Shown: piece after piece, positions 16,808-25,075 of the stretch
How positions within the stretch are numbered: position 1 is the stretch's first letter
Layout: each line of letters begins with the position of its first letter
NCBI RefSeq assembly: GCF_011064595.1
Contig: NZ_JAALJI010000005.1
Span: forward strand, 1 to 64,000
Reading direction: 5' to 3'
Origin: Paludisphaera soli
Lineage (GTDB): Bacteria > Planctomycetota > Planctomycetia > Isosphaerales > Isosphaeraceae
DNA length: 64,000 nt
Notes under the pieces: generated by a model
Seen by the model: only the letters and a program-made list of their open reading frames with translations
What the model was told of the DNA's origin: nothing
Database searches by the model: none
Translations under genes and position numbers: made by a program

Positions 16808-18478
16808 ATGATCGCGAGCTTGATGACGCTGACGGTGGCCGCCCTGGTCGGGGCCGTCCCCCCGGAGGCCGCCTGGCTGGGTTCGTTGCCGGCCGACGTG
16901 CAGGCGGTGGCCTGGGTGCGGGGGGTGGAGGCGGCGCGCGACGACGTGGCCGCGATGGTCGGGGCGATGGGCCCGGACCTGGACCGGGCGATCCGTCCCG
17001 AGCTGGACCGGGCGATCGCGGGCTTCACCGGCCGATTCGGGGCCGCCGCGGCGCGGTCGCCCCTGTTCATCCTGGTCGGCCGCGCCCGCCCGGGGGGCGA
17101 CGGGATCCCGCCGATCGCGCTGGTGGCCCGGCCCGACGACGTCGAGGGCCTGCGGCGGGCCCTCAGCGGGGGCGAGCCCCAGGCGTCTCCCCGCGACGGC
17201 GGCTACGAAGCCCTGGCGGGCGCCGGCGGGACGTCCTACGTCGCCTCGGGCCCAGGGTTCGTCGCGTTCGGCACGGATGAGGAGCTGATCGCGGCCGTCG
17301 CGAAGCGGGGCGGGGATTCGCTGGATTCGGTGATGACCGACGACCAGCGCGAGCGGCTCTTCGCCGGCGACGTCGGCCTGTTCGTCAACCTGGCGGCCTT
17401 CCGGGTCGGTCGCGGCGAGGAGATCGAGCAGCTGCGGCGGTCCGCGCGGGTCCTGTTCTCGCAGCTCGGCGATGACGGCTTCGCGGAGTGCGCCGCGATC
17501 GTCTACGATCGGGTCCACGACGAGCTGATCCAGACGCGCGGGGTCGCCCTCGGGGTGGACTTCCACGCGAACGGCCTCGACGTGGCGGGCGCGACGCGGG
17601 CCGTGGCCGGCTCGGACCTGGAGCGTCGGCTCCCCGGCGCCCGGCCCGGCGATCCGGAGGCCCTGGCCACGCTGCCGGTCGGCTCGGCGCACTACCGCTA
17701 CCTCTCGGGCGAGGCGGACGACGTCTCCTGGATGGAGCGGCTGGTTCTGGCGTTCGTCGGCCGCCGCGTCACCCCGGACGACGCGAAGTTCGCGGAGATC
17801 CTGGAGCACTACCGCCGGGCGGGGCACATCGAGCTGATCAACGCGACCACGTCGCGCGGCGGCTTCGGGTGGATCTACCTGCCGACTCCCGAGAACCCCA
17901 CGGAGATGGTCGCCGCGATGGGGGGCGTGCTGGAGGCGATGAAGGGGGACGCCCGGGGAGGCTTCGGCGCGGACGTCGTCATGGAGCGCGCGGCGGTGGT
18001 CCACCGGGGGTTCACGCTGAACCACGCCCGGGTCGCCTTCGACTACGCGAAGCTCGCGGGGGGCGACGCCTCGGCGGCCGCGTCCATGCGTTCGTTCTTC
18101 GGCGGCGACTCGATGGACGAGTGGTTCGGCACCGACGGCACGCGCGTCCTCTCGGTCATCGCCCACGACTGGGACGAGGCCCGCGCCCGGATCGACGCCG
18201 CCCTGGCGGGCGAGGGCGCGATCGGCGCGACGCCGTCGTACCGGGCCGTGCGATCGCGGCTGCCGGCGCGGGTCAACGACCTGACGCTGATCAGCGTCCG
18301 CGAGCTGCTGGGCCTGCCGCCGGATCCCTCCGCCGACCCCGGCTTCATCGGCGTCGCCCTCACCGGCGCCCCCGACGGCCGCGAGTTCCGCATCGCCGTC
18401 CCCCGCGAGATCGGCCCGATCGTCGAGCCGTCGCTGGTCCCACTGCTCGAAGGCCTCCTCGCCCCGGCGACGCCGTAA
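16808..18478 (+). CDS. Exported hypothetical protein (DUF3352-like)
   Basis: A 556-residue protein with an N-terminal hydrophobic leader ('MIASLMTLTVAALVGAVPPE'). The body alternates 'LFILVGRARPGGDG', 'VEGLRRALSGG', 'SYVASGPGFVAFGTDEELIA', then later 'LVPLLEGLLAPATP'. This is the layout of DUF3352-type planctomycete proteins that repeat the theme 'value, subtract, recheck'. The mature part is probably periplasmic. A GGAG sits before the ATG. The biochemical role is unknown. Confidence 0.75.
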   Translation: MIASLMTLTVAALVGAVPPEAAWLGSLPADVQAVAWVRGVEAARDDVAAMVGAMGPDLDRAIRPELDRAIAGFTGRFGAAAARSPLFILVGRARPGGDGIPPIALVARPDDVEGLRRALSGGEPQASPRDGGYEALAGAGGTSYVASGPGFVAFGTDEELIAAVAKRGGDSLDSVMTDDQRERLFAGDVGLFVNLAAFRVGRGEEIEQLRRSARVLFSQLGDDGFAECAAIVYDRVHDELIQTRGVALGVDFHANGLDVAGATRAVAGSDLERRLPGARPGDPEALATLPVGSAHYRYLSGEADDVSWMERLVLAFVGRRVTPDDAKFAEILEHYRRAGHIELINATTSRGGFGWIYLPTPENPTEMVAAMGGVLEAMKGDARGGFGADVVMERAAVVHRGFTLNHARVAFDYAKLAGGDASAAASMRSFFGGDSMDEWFGTDGTRVLSVIAHDWDEARARIDAALAGEGAIGATPSYRAVRSRLPARVNDLTLISVRELLGLPPDPSADPGFIGVALTGAPDGREFRIAVPREIGPIVEPSLVPLLEGLLAPATP

Positions 18479-18519
18479 CGACGCGCCGATCCGTGAACAG
18501 ACCATCGCGAATCGTCCTG

Positions 18520-18850
18520 CTCCCCTCGTCGGAGAAGGCGGCCGGAGGCCGGATGAGGGGGGGACGCGCGCGAGCGCCTTCGGAGGCTCGACCGGGCCGG
18601 CCTTCGGTCGAGCCGCCCCGCCCTTCGAACCCTGCGAGCGGGCTTCACGTGCATATCGGCTGATATCTCAAACCCTTCCCCCCTGGCGGGGGAAGGTGGC
18701 CCGCAGGGCCGGATGAGGGGGAAGACGAGCGAGAAGGCCGTCGGAGCATCCGGTGGGCTCGGACGTCGTCGCGACCTCGCATCGTCAGCCTGGATGGTCC
18801 CCCTCATCGACCGCTTCGCGGTCGTTCCCCCACCGAGGGGGGAAGGGAAT
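18520..18850. repeat. Cluster of three SPG-family palindromic units
   Basis: Unit one is 18520-18573 (CTCCCCTCGTCGGAGAAGGC, then GGCCGGATGAGGGGG). Unit two, 18669-18733, is nearly identical to the copy at 1868-1920. Unit three, 18797-18850, is inverted: CCCCTCATCGACCGC, TTCGCGGTC, then CCCCCACCGAGGGGGG. The composite direct-direct-inverted arrangement fills the gap after the DUF3352-like gene. Confidence 0.85.
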
Positions 18851-18893
18851 TCTTTGATGCGAATCCCAGCGCCCTGACTCCCGGCGGCTGGCG

Positions 18894-19352
18894 TCACGGG
18901 CCCGCCGGGTGCGGCCCGTCGTCGCGCACGGTCCGGACCCATTCCGAGACCGGCCGCGGCGGGTCGTCGAGCAGGCCGCACATCGCGTCGTCGGTCGGCT
19001 TCCAGTCGAACACCTGCGGCGGGGCGAAGTCGGTGTCGATGTGCGCGCGGGCCGACCACCAGTACAACTCCCGCAGGACCCGTTCGAACTTCCCCAGCCA
19101 GACGTCCCAGCGGTCTTGCTCATAGGGAAAGTCCTTCATCGACAGGCCGAAGTGGATGATCTGGCGGCGGTAGATGCCCCTAGGGTAAGGCGCGGGCAGG
19201 GCGAAGATGCCCCTGACCACCCATGGGTGGTCATCCTCCTCGGGCACGGCCGCCAGGGCGTCGCGGTTCAAGTCGTACATCCGCCTGAACCCCTCGCCGA
19301 CATGCCATGTGGCGCCGACGATCCGACCGTAGATGATCGCCTCGTGTCCCAT
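18894..19352 (-). CDS. Conserved hypothetical protein
   Basis: A 152-residue soluble protein beginning 'MGHEAIIYGRIVGATWHVGE', with many aromatic residues ('FPYEQDRWDVWLGKFERVLR', 'LYWWSARAHIDTDFAP') and no signal peptide. The composition is like that of small proteins found beside polymorphic toxins or secreted effectors, but no motif proves that. It follows the secreted lipocalin-like gene by 35 bases on the same strand. Confidence 0.7.
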   Translation of the reverse strand: MGHEAIIYGRIVGATWHVGEGFRRMYDLNRDALAAVPEEDDHPWVVRGIFALPAPYPRGIYRRQIIHFGLSMKDFPYEQDRWDVWLGKFERVLRELYWWSARAHIDTDFAPPQVFDWKPTDDAMCGLLDDPPRPVSEWVRTVRDDGPHPAGP

Positions 19353-19387
19353 CGTCGCCCCCCCGCGCGGATGCTCAAGGTCGCGGT

Positions 19388-19780
19388 TTACTTGCCGCCC
19401 CCCTTCTCGCGCTTGCCCTCGATCTCGAACTCCCGAAGCTGGCCGAGGTCCACCGCGCCTTTCCCCTTCAGCTCGTCCCCTTCGACCTTCAGCGTGTAGT
19501 CGATGGGGATGTCGTTGTCCTGATACTTCCTCACGGCGGAGAAGGTCAGCTTCCCGTCCTGGAATTTCAGGTCCTTCAGCTTCTCGCCCTTCTGATCGGC
19601 CCAGTCCATGGTCCCGGTCATCGCGTCGCCCTCCTTCTTGATCGTCAGGGTGGACGTCCGCGCCTGGCCGCCGATCTCGTAGCTGCACAGCCACTTGCCG
19701 ACCGGGTCGGCCGCCTTGTCGTCGGCCGCGGCCAGGCCGCACGCCCCGAGGATCACCGCCATCGAGAGAATCGCCTTCAT
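19388..19780 (-). CDS. Secreted small beta-barrel-like protein
   Basis: A 130-residue protein with a signal peptide (MKAILSMAVILGACGLAAA). The mature part 'DPVGKWLCSYEIGGQARTST' then 'LTIKKEGDAMTGTMDW', 'LKFQDGKLTFSAVRKY' and 'YTLKVEGDELKGKGAVDLG' shows the alternating strand pattern of lipocalin-like or TIGR03067-like planctomycete proteins. The ATG follows CGGAGG. It is probably periplasmic; the ligand is unknown. Confidence 0.8.
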   Translation of the reverse strand: MKAILSMAVILGACGLAAADDKAADPVGKWLCSYEIGGQARTSTLTIKKEGDAMTGTMDWADQKGEKLKDLKFQDGKLTFSAVRKYQDNDIPIDYTLKVEGDELKGKGAVDLGQLREFEIEGKREKGGGK

Positions 19781-20244
19781 GATCGCCTCCGAGAGGGTGG
19801 GCGACGAACGCGGCCCGACGCGGGCCGCCCGTCGCAGGTGGCGATTCTATCCGCGCCAAGGTCGGCGATCACCGAGATACCGGCCGATCATCGGATGCGT
19901 CCGTGAGGGCTCACGCGCAATCCTCCGACGAAGCCCGACGCGAGAACCCGTCGGGATCGGGCCGCCGGCGGCTTCTCCGGGGGTCGGCCCCTGGCTCGGG
20001 ATCGCTCACGGCGGACGAGGGATTCGAACCGACGGACCGGAACGCCCCCCGCGAGGGGCATGCGGGGCCCTCTTCGGAGGGGGTCGGTCGGATCGTGAGG
20101 TGATCCGACGACAAATCCGCGCGGGGCATCAACGAAGACTTTCGGCGACGATCGCATGTTTGATAGGATGCCGCCGGCGGTCGCGAGGAGCGTCGTCGGG
20201 CCAGGCGACGCGGGACGACCGCCACTCTGCAGAGGAGCTACCGC
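19781..20244. other. Intergenic region upstream of the repeat-protein cluster
   Basis: 464 bases. A tRNA-like T-loop (GGTTCGAATCC on the minus strand, about 20030) is present but the stems do not pair, so no tRNA is called. A TAGGAT at 20164-20169 is a plausible -10 for the gene at 20245, which has AGAGGAG before its ATG. Confidence 0.5.
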
Positions 20245-21615
20245 ATGATGCGCCCGCACCGATCGTCGCGACGCCCCGCCCGAAGGCCGGTTCTGGAATC
20301 GCTGGAGGGGCGCCGCCTGTTGACGGCCGCCCCGTCGGCGATCGCGAGCCAGCTGGACCCGTCGGGGGGGCCGTACGCCGTCTTCCTGGCGTTCTCGCGG
20401 ACGGTCGAGGAGTCCGAGGGGGTGATCCAGGTCGCGCTCATGCGCACGGGCGACCTGACGACCGCGGCGACGATCTCCGTCCGCACGGCCCCGGTCACGG
20501 CGCTGGAGGGATACGACTTCGTCCCCCTCGACCGGGTGGTGACGTTCGCCGCCGGCGAGGCCGAGGCGACGTTCGATCTCGCCATCGTCGACGACGCGAT
20601 CTCGGAGCCCCTGGAGAAGCAGCTCCGGCTGGAGCTGTATCGCGGCGAGGAGGACGACCTGGTCGCCACTACGGCGCAGACGGTGACGATCGTCGACGAC
20701 GAGCCGGGGAGCGCCTCGCGGCTCGTGTTCCACGCCTTCGGCGCCGCCGGGCTCTGGACGTACAACGAGGCGGAAGGCTACCGCAAGATCAACGACGGCT
20801 CCCCCGAGGCGATCGTCGCCGCCCCCGGGCGCGGGGCCTACCTGGACTTCGGCCCGGCCGGCCTCTGGTCGTGGGACGCCCTGCGCGGATATTCCCGGCT
20901 CAGCCACGTCGACCCGGAGATCATCCTGACGTCGAGCCTCGGCGAGCGGGCCCTGATCGACTTCGGCCACGGCGGGGTCTGGCAGTGGTCGGCCGAAGGG
21001 GGCTACGCCAAGGTCCACGACCTGAGCCCGCGCGCGATGTCGGGCTTCCCCGGCAGCGCCGTCTTCGACTACGCCGAGCACGGCCTCTGGACCTGGAACG
21101 AGAACACCGGCTGGGCGAAGGTCCGCGACTACGGGCCCGAGCAGATGCTGAACGCCGGGGGCGTCTACTTCCTGGACTACGGGGTCTTCGGCCTCTGGCG
21201 GCTCGACGCCGGCGGCGCCGTGGCGCGCGTCCACGAGGGGAACGCCGAGGAGATGACGCTGCTCCCCTATGGGATCCTCGTCGACTTCGGCTCCGCGGGC
21301 CTCCGGAAGCTGGGCGACTTCGACGTGTGGTCGCAGGTCAGCTCGCATTCGCCGAGGGCGATGCTCTCGTCCGAGCTGCTGGACTTCGGGGCCGGGGGCT
21401 TCTGGCGGCTGGCGGCGGACGGGACCTGGAGCAAGCTCAACACCGTCGCGCCCCGATCGGTCGTCTACGCCGCCCCCGACCTGGTCCACATGGACTACGG
21501 CGACGCCGGGCTCTGGACCTGGTCGGCCGCGACGGGCTGGCGGAAGCTCAACCCCGCCCGCGCGACGCTGCTGGGCTTTGCCATGACCGAGCCGATCGTG
21601 CGCCTGCCGGGCTGA
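20245..21615 (+). CDS. Secreted Calx-beta protein with eight WxW-type repeats, paralogue A
   Basis: A 456-residue protein. The basic N-terminus ends in 'VLESLEGRRLLTA', the export/anchor motif of planctomycete surface proteins. Residues of about 45-155 form a Calx-beta domain ('GYDFVPLDRVVTFAAGEAEA', ending VTIVDDEPGSAS). From about 160 to the end there are eight repeats of 35-45 residues of the form (h)xDFGxxGLWxWxxxxGYxKhxDxxPExh, for example 'FGAAGLWTYNEAEGYRKIND'. The repeat pattern suggests an eight-bladed propeller or stacked beta unit. It is probably extracellular. Two paralogues follow directly. Confidence 0.8.
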   Translation: MMRPHRSSRRPARRPVLESLEGRRLLTAAPSAIASQLDPSGGPYAVFLAFSRTVEESEGVIQVALMRTGDLTTAATISVRTAPVTALEGYDFVPLDRVVTFAAGEAEATFDLAIVDDAISEPLEKQLRLELYRGEEDDLVATTAQTVTIVDDEPGSASRLVFHAFGAAGLWTYNEAEGYRKINDGSPEAIVAAPGRGAYLDFGPAGLWSWDALRGYSRLSHVDPEIILTSSLGERALIDFGHGGVWQWSAEGGYAKVHDLSPRAMSGFPGSAVFDYAEHGLWTWNENTGWAKVRDYGPEQMLNAGGVYFLDYGVFGLWRLDAGGAVARVHEGNAEEMTLLPYGILVDFGSAGLRKLGDFDVWSQVSSHSPRAMLSSELLDFGAGGFWRLAADGTWSKLNTVAPRSVVYAAPDLVHMDYGDAGLWTWSAATGWRKLNPARATLLGFAMTEPIVRLPG

Positions 21616-21758
21616 CCGGCGGCCGGGCCCGGCGGCGCCGGGGGTCTTCCCGCCGGGCCGCACGATTCGTTATGATCGCCGACGGCCGGGCCGGCATGGC
21701 GTCCGATCGGATGAGGACGCGCCGGGCGGGCCGCCGCACGCCGGGATGGAGCCTCAGC

Positions 21759-23204
21759 ATGATGCGAGTGCAGCAGGGTCGGGCGCGTCGTCGTCGAAAC
21801 CGCTCGTGGGGCCTGGAGCCGCTGGAGGATCGGCGGCTCCTGACGCAGTATTACTTCCCCGCGGACCCGAATCTGTCGCTGATCGACCTCGAGTCGGGGC
21901 CCGCCTTCGTCTCCGAGTCGGCGGGCGAGGCGACGTTCACGGTCGGCCGGAGCGGCGACGTCTCCGGGCCGGCGAGCGTCCGGGTGGAGACGCGTCCGAT
22001 GCAGGCCGTTCCGGGGTACGACTACGTCCCCCTGGAGACGACGCTGACGTTCGCCCCGGGCGAGACGCGGGCGACGTTCAAGGTGAAGATCCTCGACGAC
22101 CGGATCGCGGAGCCGACCTACAAGAGCATCCGGGTCGAGTTGAGCGACGCGGTAGGCGCCTACAGCGTGGGGGCCCAGCGGAGCCGGGAGGTGACGATCG
22201 CCGACGACGAGCCGGCGAGCGCGTCGCCGCTCACGTACCACGCCTTCGCCGGGGCCGGGCTCTGGACGTACAACGAGGTCGAGGGCTGGCGGAAGATCAA
22301 CGACGCCACGCCCGAGGCGATCGTCCCGGCCCCGGATCGCGGGGCCGTCCTGGACTTCGGCCCGTCGGGCCTCTGGGCGTTCGACGAGCTGCGCGGGTAT
22401 CGCAAGCTCAACGACGTGGACCCCCGGGCGATCCTGGGCTCCGCCTGGACGAGCGACCTGCTCGTCGACTTCGGCCACGGCGGCCTCTGGACCTGGAACG
22501 AGCGGGAAGGCTACCGCAAGATCAACGACGCGGTCCCCGACGCGATGGCCGGCGACGCCTCGGGCTGGGTGATGCTCGACTTCGGGGCACACGGCCTCTG
22601 GTCCTGGTCGAGCGGCGCGGGCTGGGGCCGGATCCGTGACCACGGCCCGGAGGCGATGCTCGTCACCCCGGGGGGGGGCGGGCAGGCCTACCTGGACTAC
22701 GGCGCGGACGGGCTCTGGGAGTGGCATCCGTCCGGGACCCTCCTGCAGCTCTCCGAGGCCGACCCCGAGACGATGGCCGTGCCCGTCGGCGGCGAGCTGT
22801 ACGTCGGCTTCGGCCCCTTCGGGCTCTGGAACTGGAGCGCGTACCGCTACAGCTGGAAGAAGGTCAACGACGTCGCCCCGCGCGCGATGGCGACCGACCC
22901 CCGCGGCCTGCCGCAGCTCCTCGACGGCACCCCGCCGCCGGCCCTGTTCCTGGACTACGGGGACGACGGCCTCTGGCGGCTGGGGGATTACGGGGCGTGG
23001 GACCGACTCAATGACGTCGGGCCCGCGAGCGTCACCTACGCGGGCGTGGACGACCTGCTGCTGAACTACGGGACGGACGGGCTCTGGCGATGGACCCGGA
23101 AGGGTGGCTACGCCAGGCTCCGCGACGTCGCGCCGACGGCCTCGGCGGTCGCCTCCTCGGCGGCGATCTTCCGGGGGACGGTCCGCGACTTCCTCGCGGT
23201 CTGA
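21759..23204 (+). CDS. Secreted Calx-beta protein with eight WxW-type repeats, paralogue B
   Basis: A 481-residue protein with the same architecture as the preceding gene: Arg-rich start, 'GLEPLEDRRLLTQ', Calx-beta domain ('GYDYVPLETTLTFAPGETRA', ending VTIADDEPASAS), then eight repeats ('FHAFAGAGLWTYNEVEGWRK', 'LVDFGHGGLWTWNEREGYRK' and others). Both the first Met and the following Met would serve; the segment GGATGGAGCC-CAG before the start is shared with paralogue C, supporting 21759 as start. A TATGAT at 21671 may be its own -10. No catalytic residues are seen. Confidence 0.8.
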   Translation: MMRVQQGRARRRRNRSWGLEPLEDRRLLTQYYFPADPNLSLIDLESGPAFVSESAGEATFTVGRSGDVSGPASVRVETRPMQAVPGYDYVPLETTLTFAPGETRATFKVKILDDRIAEPTYKSIRVELSDAVGAYSVGAQRSREVTIADDEPASASPLTYHAFAGAGLWTYNEVEGWRKINDATPEAIVPAPDRGAVLDFGPSGLWAFDELRGYRKLNDVDPRAILGSAWTSDLLVDFGHGGLWTWNEREGYRKINDAVPDAMAGDASGWVMLDFGAHGLWSWSSGAGWGRIRDHGPEAMLVTPGGGGQAYLDYGADGLWEWHPSGTLLQLSEADPETMAVPVGGELYVGFGPFGLWNWSAYRYSWKKVNDVAPRAMATDPRGLPQLLDGTPPPALFLDYGDDGLWRLGDYGAWDRLNDVGPASVTYAGVDDLLLNYGTDGLWRWTRKGGYARLRDVAPTASAVASSAAIFRGTVRDFLAV

Positions 23205-23319
23205 CCCGGGGCGCGTCGCCGCGCCGGCTGGGACTCCGAACAGCTTACGACGACCGGCCGCGCCCGGTCGGGCCGCGCCGCGGCCCCGGGCCGGCCGGAC
23301 ACCAGGATGGAGCCGCAGG

Positions 23320-24711
23320 ATGAAGCGAACGAAGCCAGGACGGGCGCGACGACGTGCGGGGGGCAAGCCGACCCTGGAGACGCTGGAAGGCCGCCGGATG
23401 CTCTCGGGCCCCGGGACCGAGGGCGTCGGTCCGCAGGCCTCGGCGGTCGTCTCGCTGATCGAGTTCGACCGGGCCTCGATCCGGACGGTCCAGGAATCAA
23501 CGGCGACCGTGTCGTTCCTCGTCAAACGGACCGGCGACCTGTCGTCCGCCGCGACCGTGCGGGCCCGGACCGTGGCCGGCACGGCGCTGGAGGGGTACGA
23601 CTACGTCCCGCTCGAGACGACGCTGACGTTCGCCCCCGGCCAGCCCACCGCGACGTTCGTGGTGAGCCTCGTGAACGACGCGATCGCGGAGGCGCCGTAC
23701 AAGCCGTTCCGGGTGCTGCTGGAGGGCCCGAGCGAGGGGGCCGGGCTGGGGCAGGTTTCGATCGCCCCGGTGACGATCCTCGACGACGAGCCGGACTCCA
23801 AGCTGCCGATGACCCTGCTCGACTTCGGCCCGCACGGGGTCTGGACCCACGGGCCGAACGGGGGCTTCCGCAAGATCCACGACGGCGGGGCGCAGGCGAT
23901 CGCGGCCTCGTCGAACCGGAACGCCTACCTGGACCTCGGCGGGGACGGGCTCTGGGCGTGGGACTCGCTTCGCGGGCTCCGCCGGCTGGCCGAGGCCGAC
24001 CCCGAGAACATCGTGGTCGTCAACGACGACTGGAACCACGCCGAGGACGTCCTGCTCGTCGATTTCGGCCCCACCGGCCTCTGGCGGTTCAGCGAGAGTC
24101 GGGGCTGGGCCCGGCTCAGCGACGTCGACCCCCGGGCGATCGTCGTCGACCGCCTGGACGCCTACATCGACTTCGGCCACGGCGGCCTCTGGCGGTATCG
24201 CGACGCGTCGCCCTCCTGGTACAAGCTCAACGACGTGGCGCCCGAGTCCATGGCCGCCGACGGCGTGCTGTTCCTCGACTACGGCTCGCGCGGGATCTGG
24301 AGCTGGGCCGCCGCCCAGGGCTGGCGGAAGGTGGGCGAGGGGGACCCCCAGGCGATCGCCGGCTCCGGGACGACGCTCTACGCCGACTTCGGCGCCGCCG
24401 GCGTCTGGAGCCGGACCGAGGCCGACGGCTGGTTCCAGGTCGCCGCGGCCGACCCGCGCTCGATGCGCGTGGCGGGCGGGACCCTCTTCCTGGACTTCGG
24501 CGTCCACGGCCTCTGGTCGTGGGGGACGGGCGCGACGCCGGCCTCGCGGTTCACCAGGCTGACCGACGCCGCCGTCGAGTCGTTCGCCGTCGGCCCGGCC
24601 GGCGACCGGGCGGTCGTCGACGCGGGCACCGCCGGCGTCTGGATCTGGACCCGCGACGGCTACCGCCGCCTGAACGCCGCCAACCCGACGGCGATCGCCG
24701 TGACCGCCTGA
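23320..24711 (+). CDS. Secreted Calx-beta protein with eight WxW-type repeats, paralogue C
   Basis: A 463-residue third member: 'MKRTKPGRARRRAGGKPTLE' then TLEGRRMLSG, Calx-beta domain ('GYDYVPLETTLTFAPGQPTA', ending VTILDDEPDSKL), and eight repeats ('LLDFGPHGVWTHGPNGGFRK' through 'VVDAGTAGVWIWTRDGYRRL'). It is the most diverged in the repeats, with the fourth and seventh longer. The 5' flank ACCAGGATGGAGCCGCAGG resembles that of paralogue B, so the duplicated unit included the leader. The three genes are separated by 143 and 115 bases. Confidence 0.8.
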   Translation: MKRTKPGRARRRAGGKPTLETLEGRRMLSGPGTEGVGPQASAVVSLIEFDRASIRTVQESTATVSFLVKRTGDLSSAATVRARTVAGTALEGYDYVPLETTLTFAPGQPTATFVVSLVNDAIAEAPYKPFRVLLEGPSEGAGLGQVSIAPVTILDDEPDSKLPMTLLDFGPHGVWTHGPNGGFRKIHDGGAQAIAASSNRNAYLDLGGDGLWAWDSLRGLRRLAEADPENIVVVNDDWNHAEDVLLVDFGPTGLWRFSESRGWARLSDVDPRAIVVDRLDAYIDFGHGGLWRYRDASPSWYKLNDVAPESMAADGVLFLDYGSRGIWSWAAAQGWRKVGEGDPQAIAGSGTTLYADFGAAGVWSRTEADGWFQVAAADPRSMRVAGGTLFLDFGVHGLWSWGTGATPASRFTRLTDAAVESFAVGPAGDRAVVDAGTAGVWIWTRDGYRRLNAANPTAIAVTA

Positions 24712-24763
24712 CGGCGCCGGGGCGTCGCGGCCCCCCATCCGGTAGCCTGGGGTCTGGGCCACG

Positions 24764-24782
24764 AGGCAGGCAGGCAGGCAGG
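24764..24782. repeat. Short tandem repeat (GGCA)n
   Basis: Four tandem GGCA units lie just before the DUF4058 remnant. The run is close to its ribosome site. Confidence 0.6.
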
Positions 24783-24793
24783 AGGGCGCGTCG

Positions 24794-24927
24794 ATGCCGT
24801 CACCGTTCCCGGGCATGAATCCGTACCTGGAGCAGCCGGCGCTCTGGCCCGATTTTCAGACGAAGGCGCTTCTCGGCATCAAGGAGGAGCGGCTCGTCTC
24901 GTTGATACGCCCTCGCTGCTTCGCGCC
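24794..24927 (+). pseudogene. DUF4058 protein, N-terminal remnant
   Basis: The frame opens with 'MPSPFPGMNPYLEQPALWPD', which is the hallmark start of DUF4058 proteins (usually 250-280 residues). After about 40 codons the sequence runs into a MITE-like repeat at 24928, and beyond it the frame is only the antisense of the P1 peptidase gene. So just the first sixth of the gene remains. Confidence 0.75.
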
Positions 24928-25030
24928 GGGTGCCACGGGTTCTCTGAACCCGTGGATCGGCGTCGGGCCCATCCCGGACCGTTGCCGAAATCCCTGGCCT
25001 GTCCACGGGTTCGGAGAACCCGTGGCACCC
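24928..25030. repeat. MITE-like element copy 2 with terminal inverted repeats
   Basis: A 103-base element, GGGTGCCACGGG-TTCTCTGAA-CCCGTGG at one end and CCACGGG-TTCGGAGAA-CCCGTGGCACCC at the other, with ATCGGCGTCGGGCCCATCCC in the middle. It is a homologue of 14479-14582 and marks the breakpoint of the DUF4058 remnant. Confidence 0.8.
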
Positions 25031-25075
25031 GAAGGATTCCCGCCCACGCTCGGCGAATTCGAACGAGGGTCTCGA

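Noticed and set aside
19990-20105. Possible tRNA on the minus strand (GGTTCGAATCC T-loop)
   Set aside because: The T-stem does not pair, no matching acceptor stem or anticodon arm can be folded around it, and the variable region is too long.
19695-21758. Long in-frame extension upstream of paralogue B
   Set aside because: It overlaps paralogue A in another frame and encodes Arg/Gly-rich text; the true N-terminus with the LEDRRLL motif begins at 21759.
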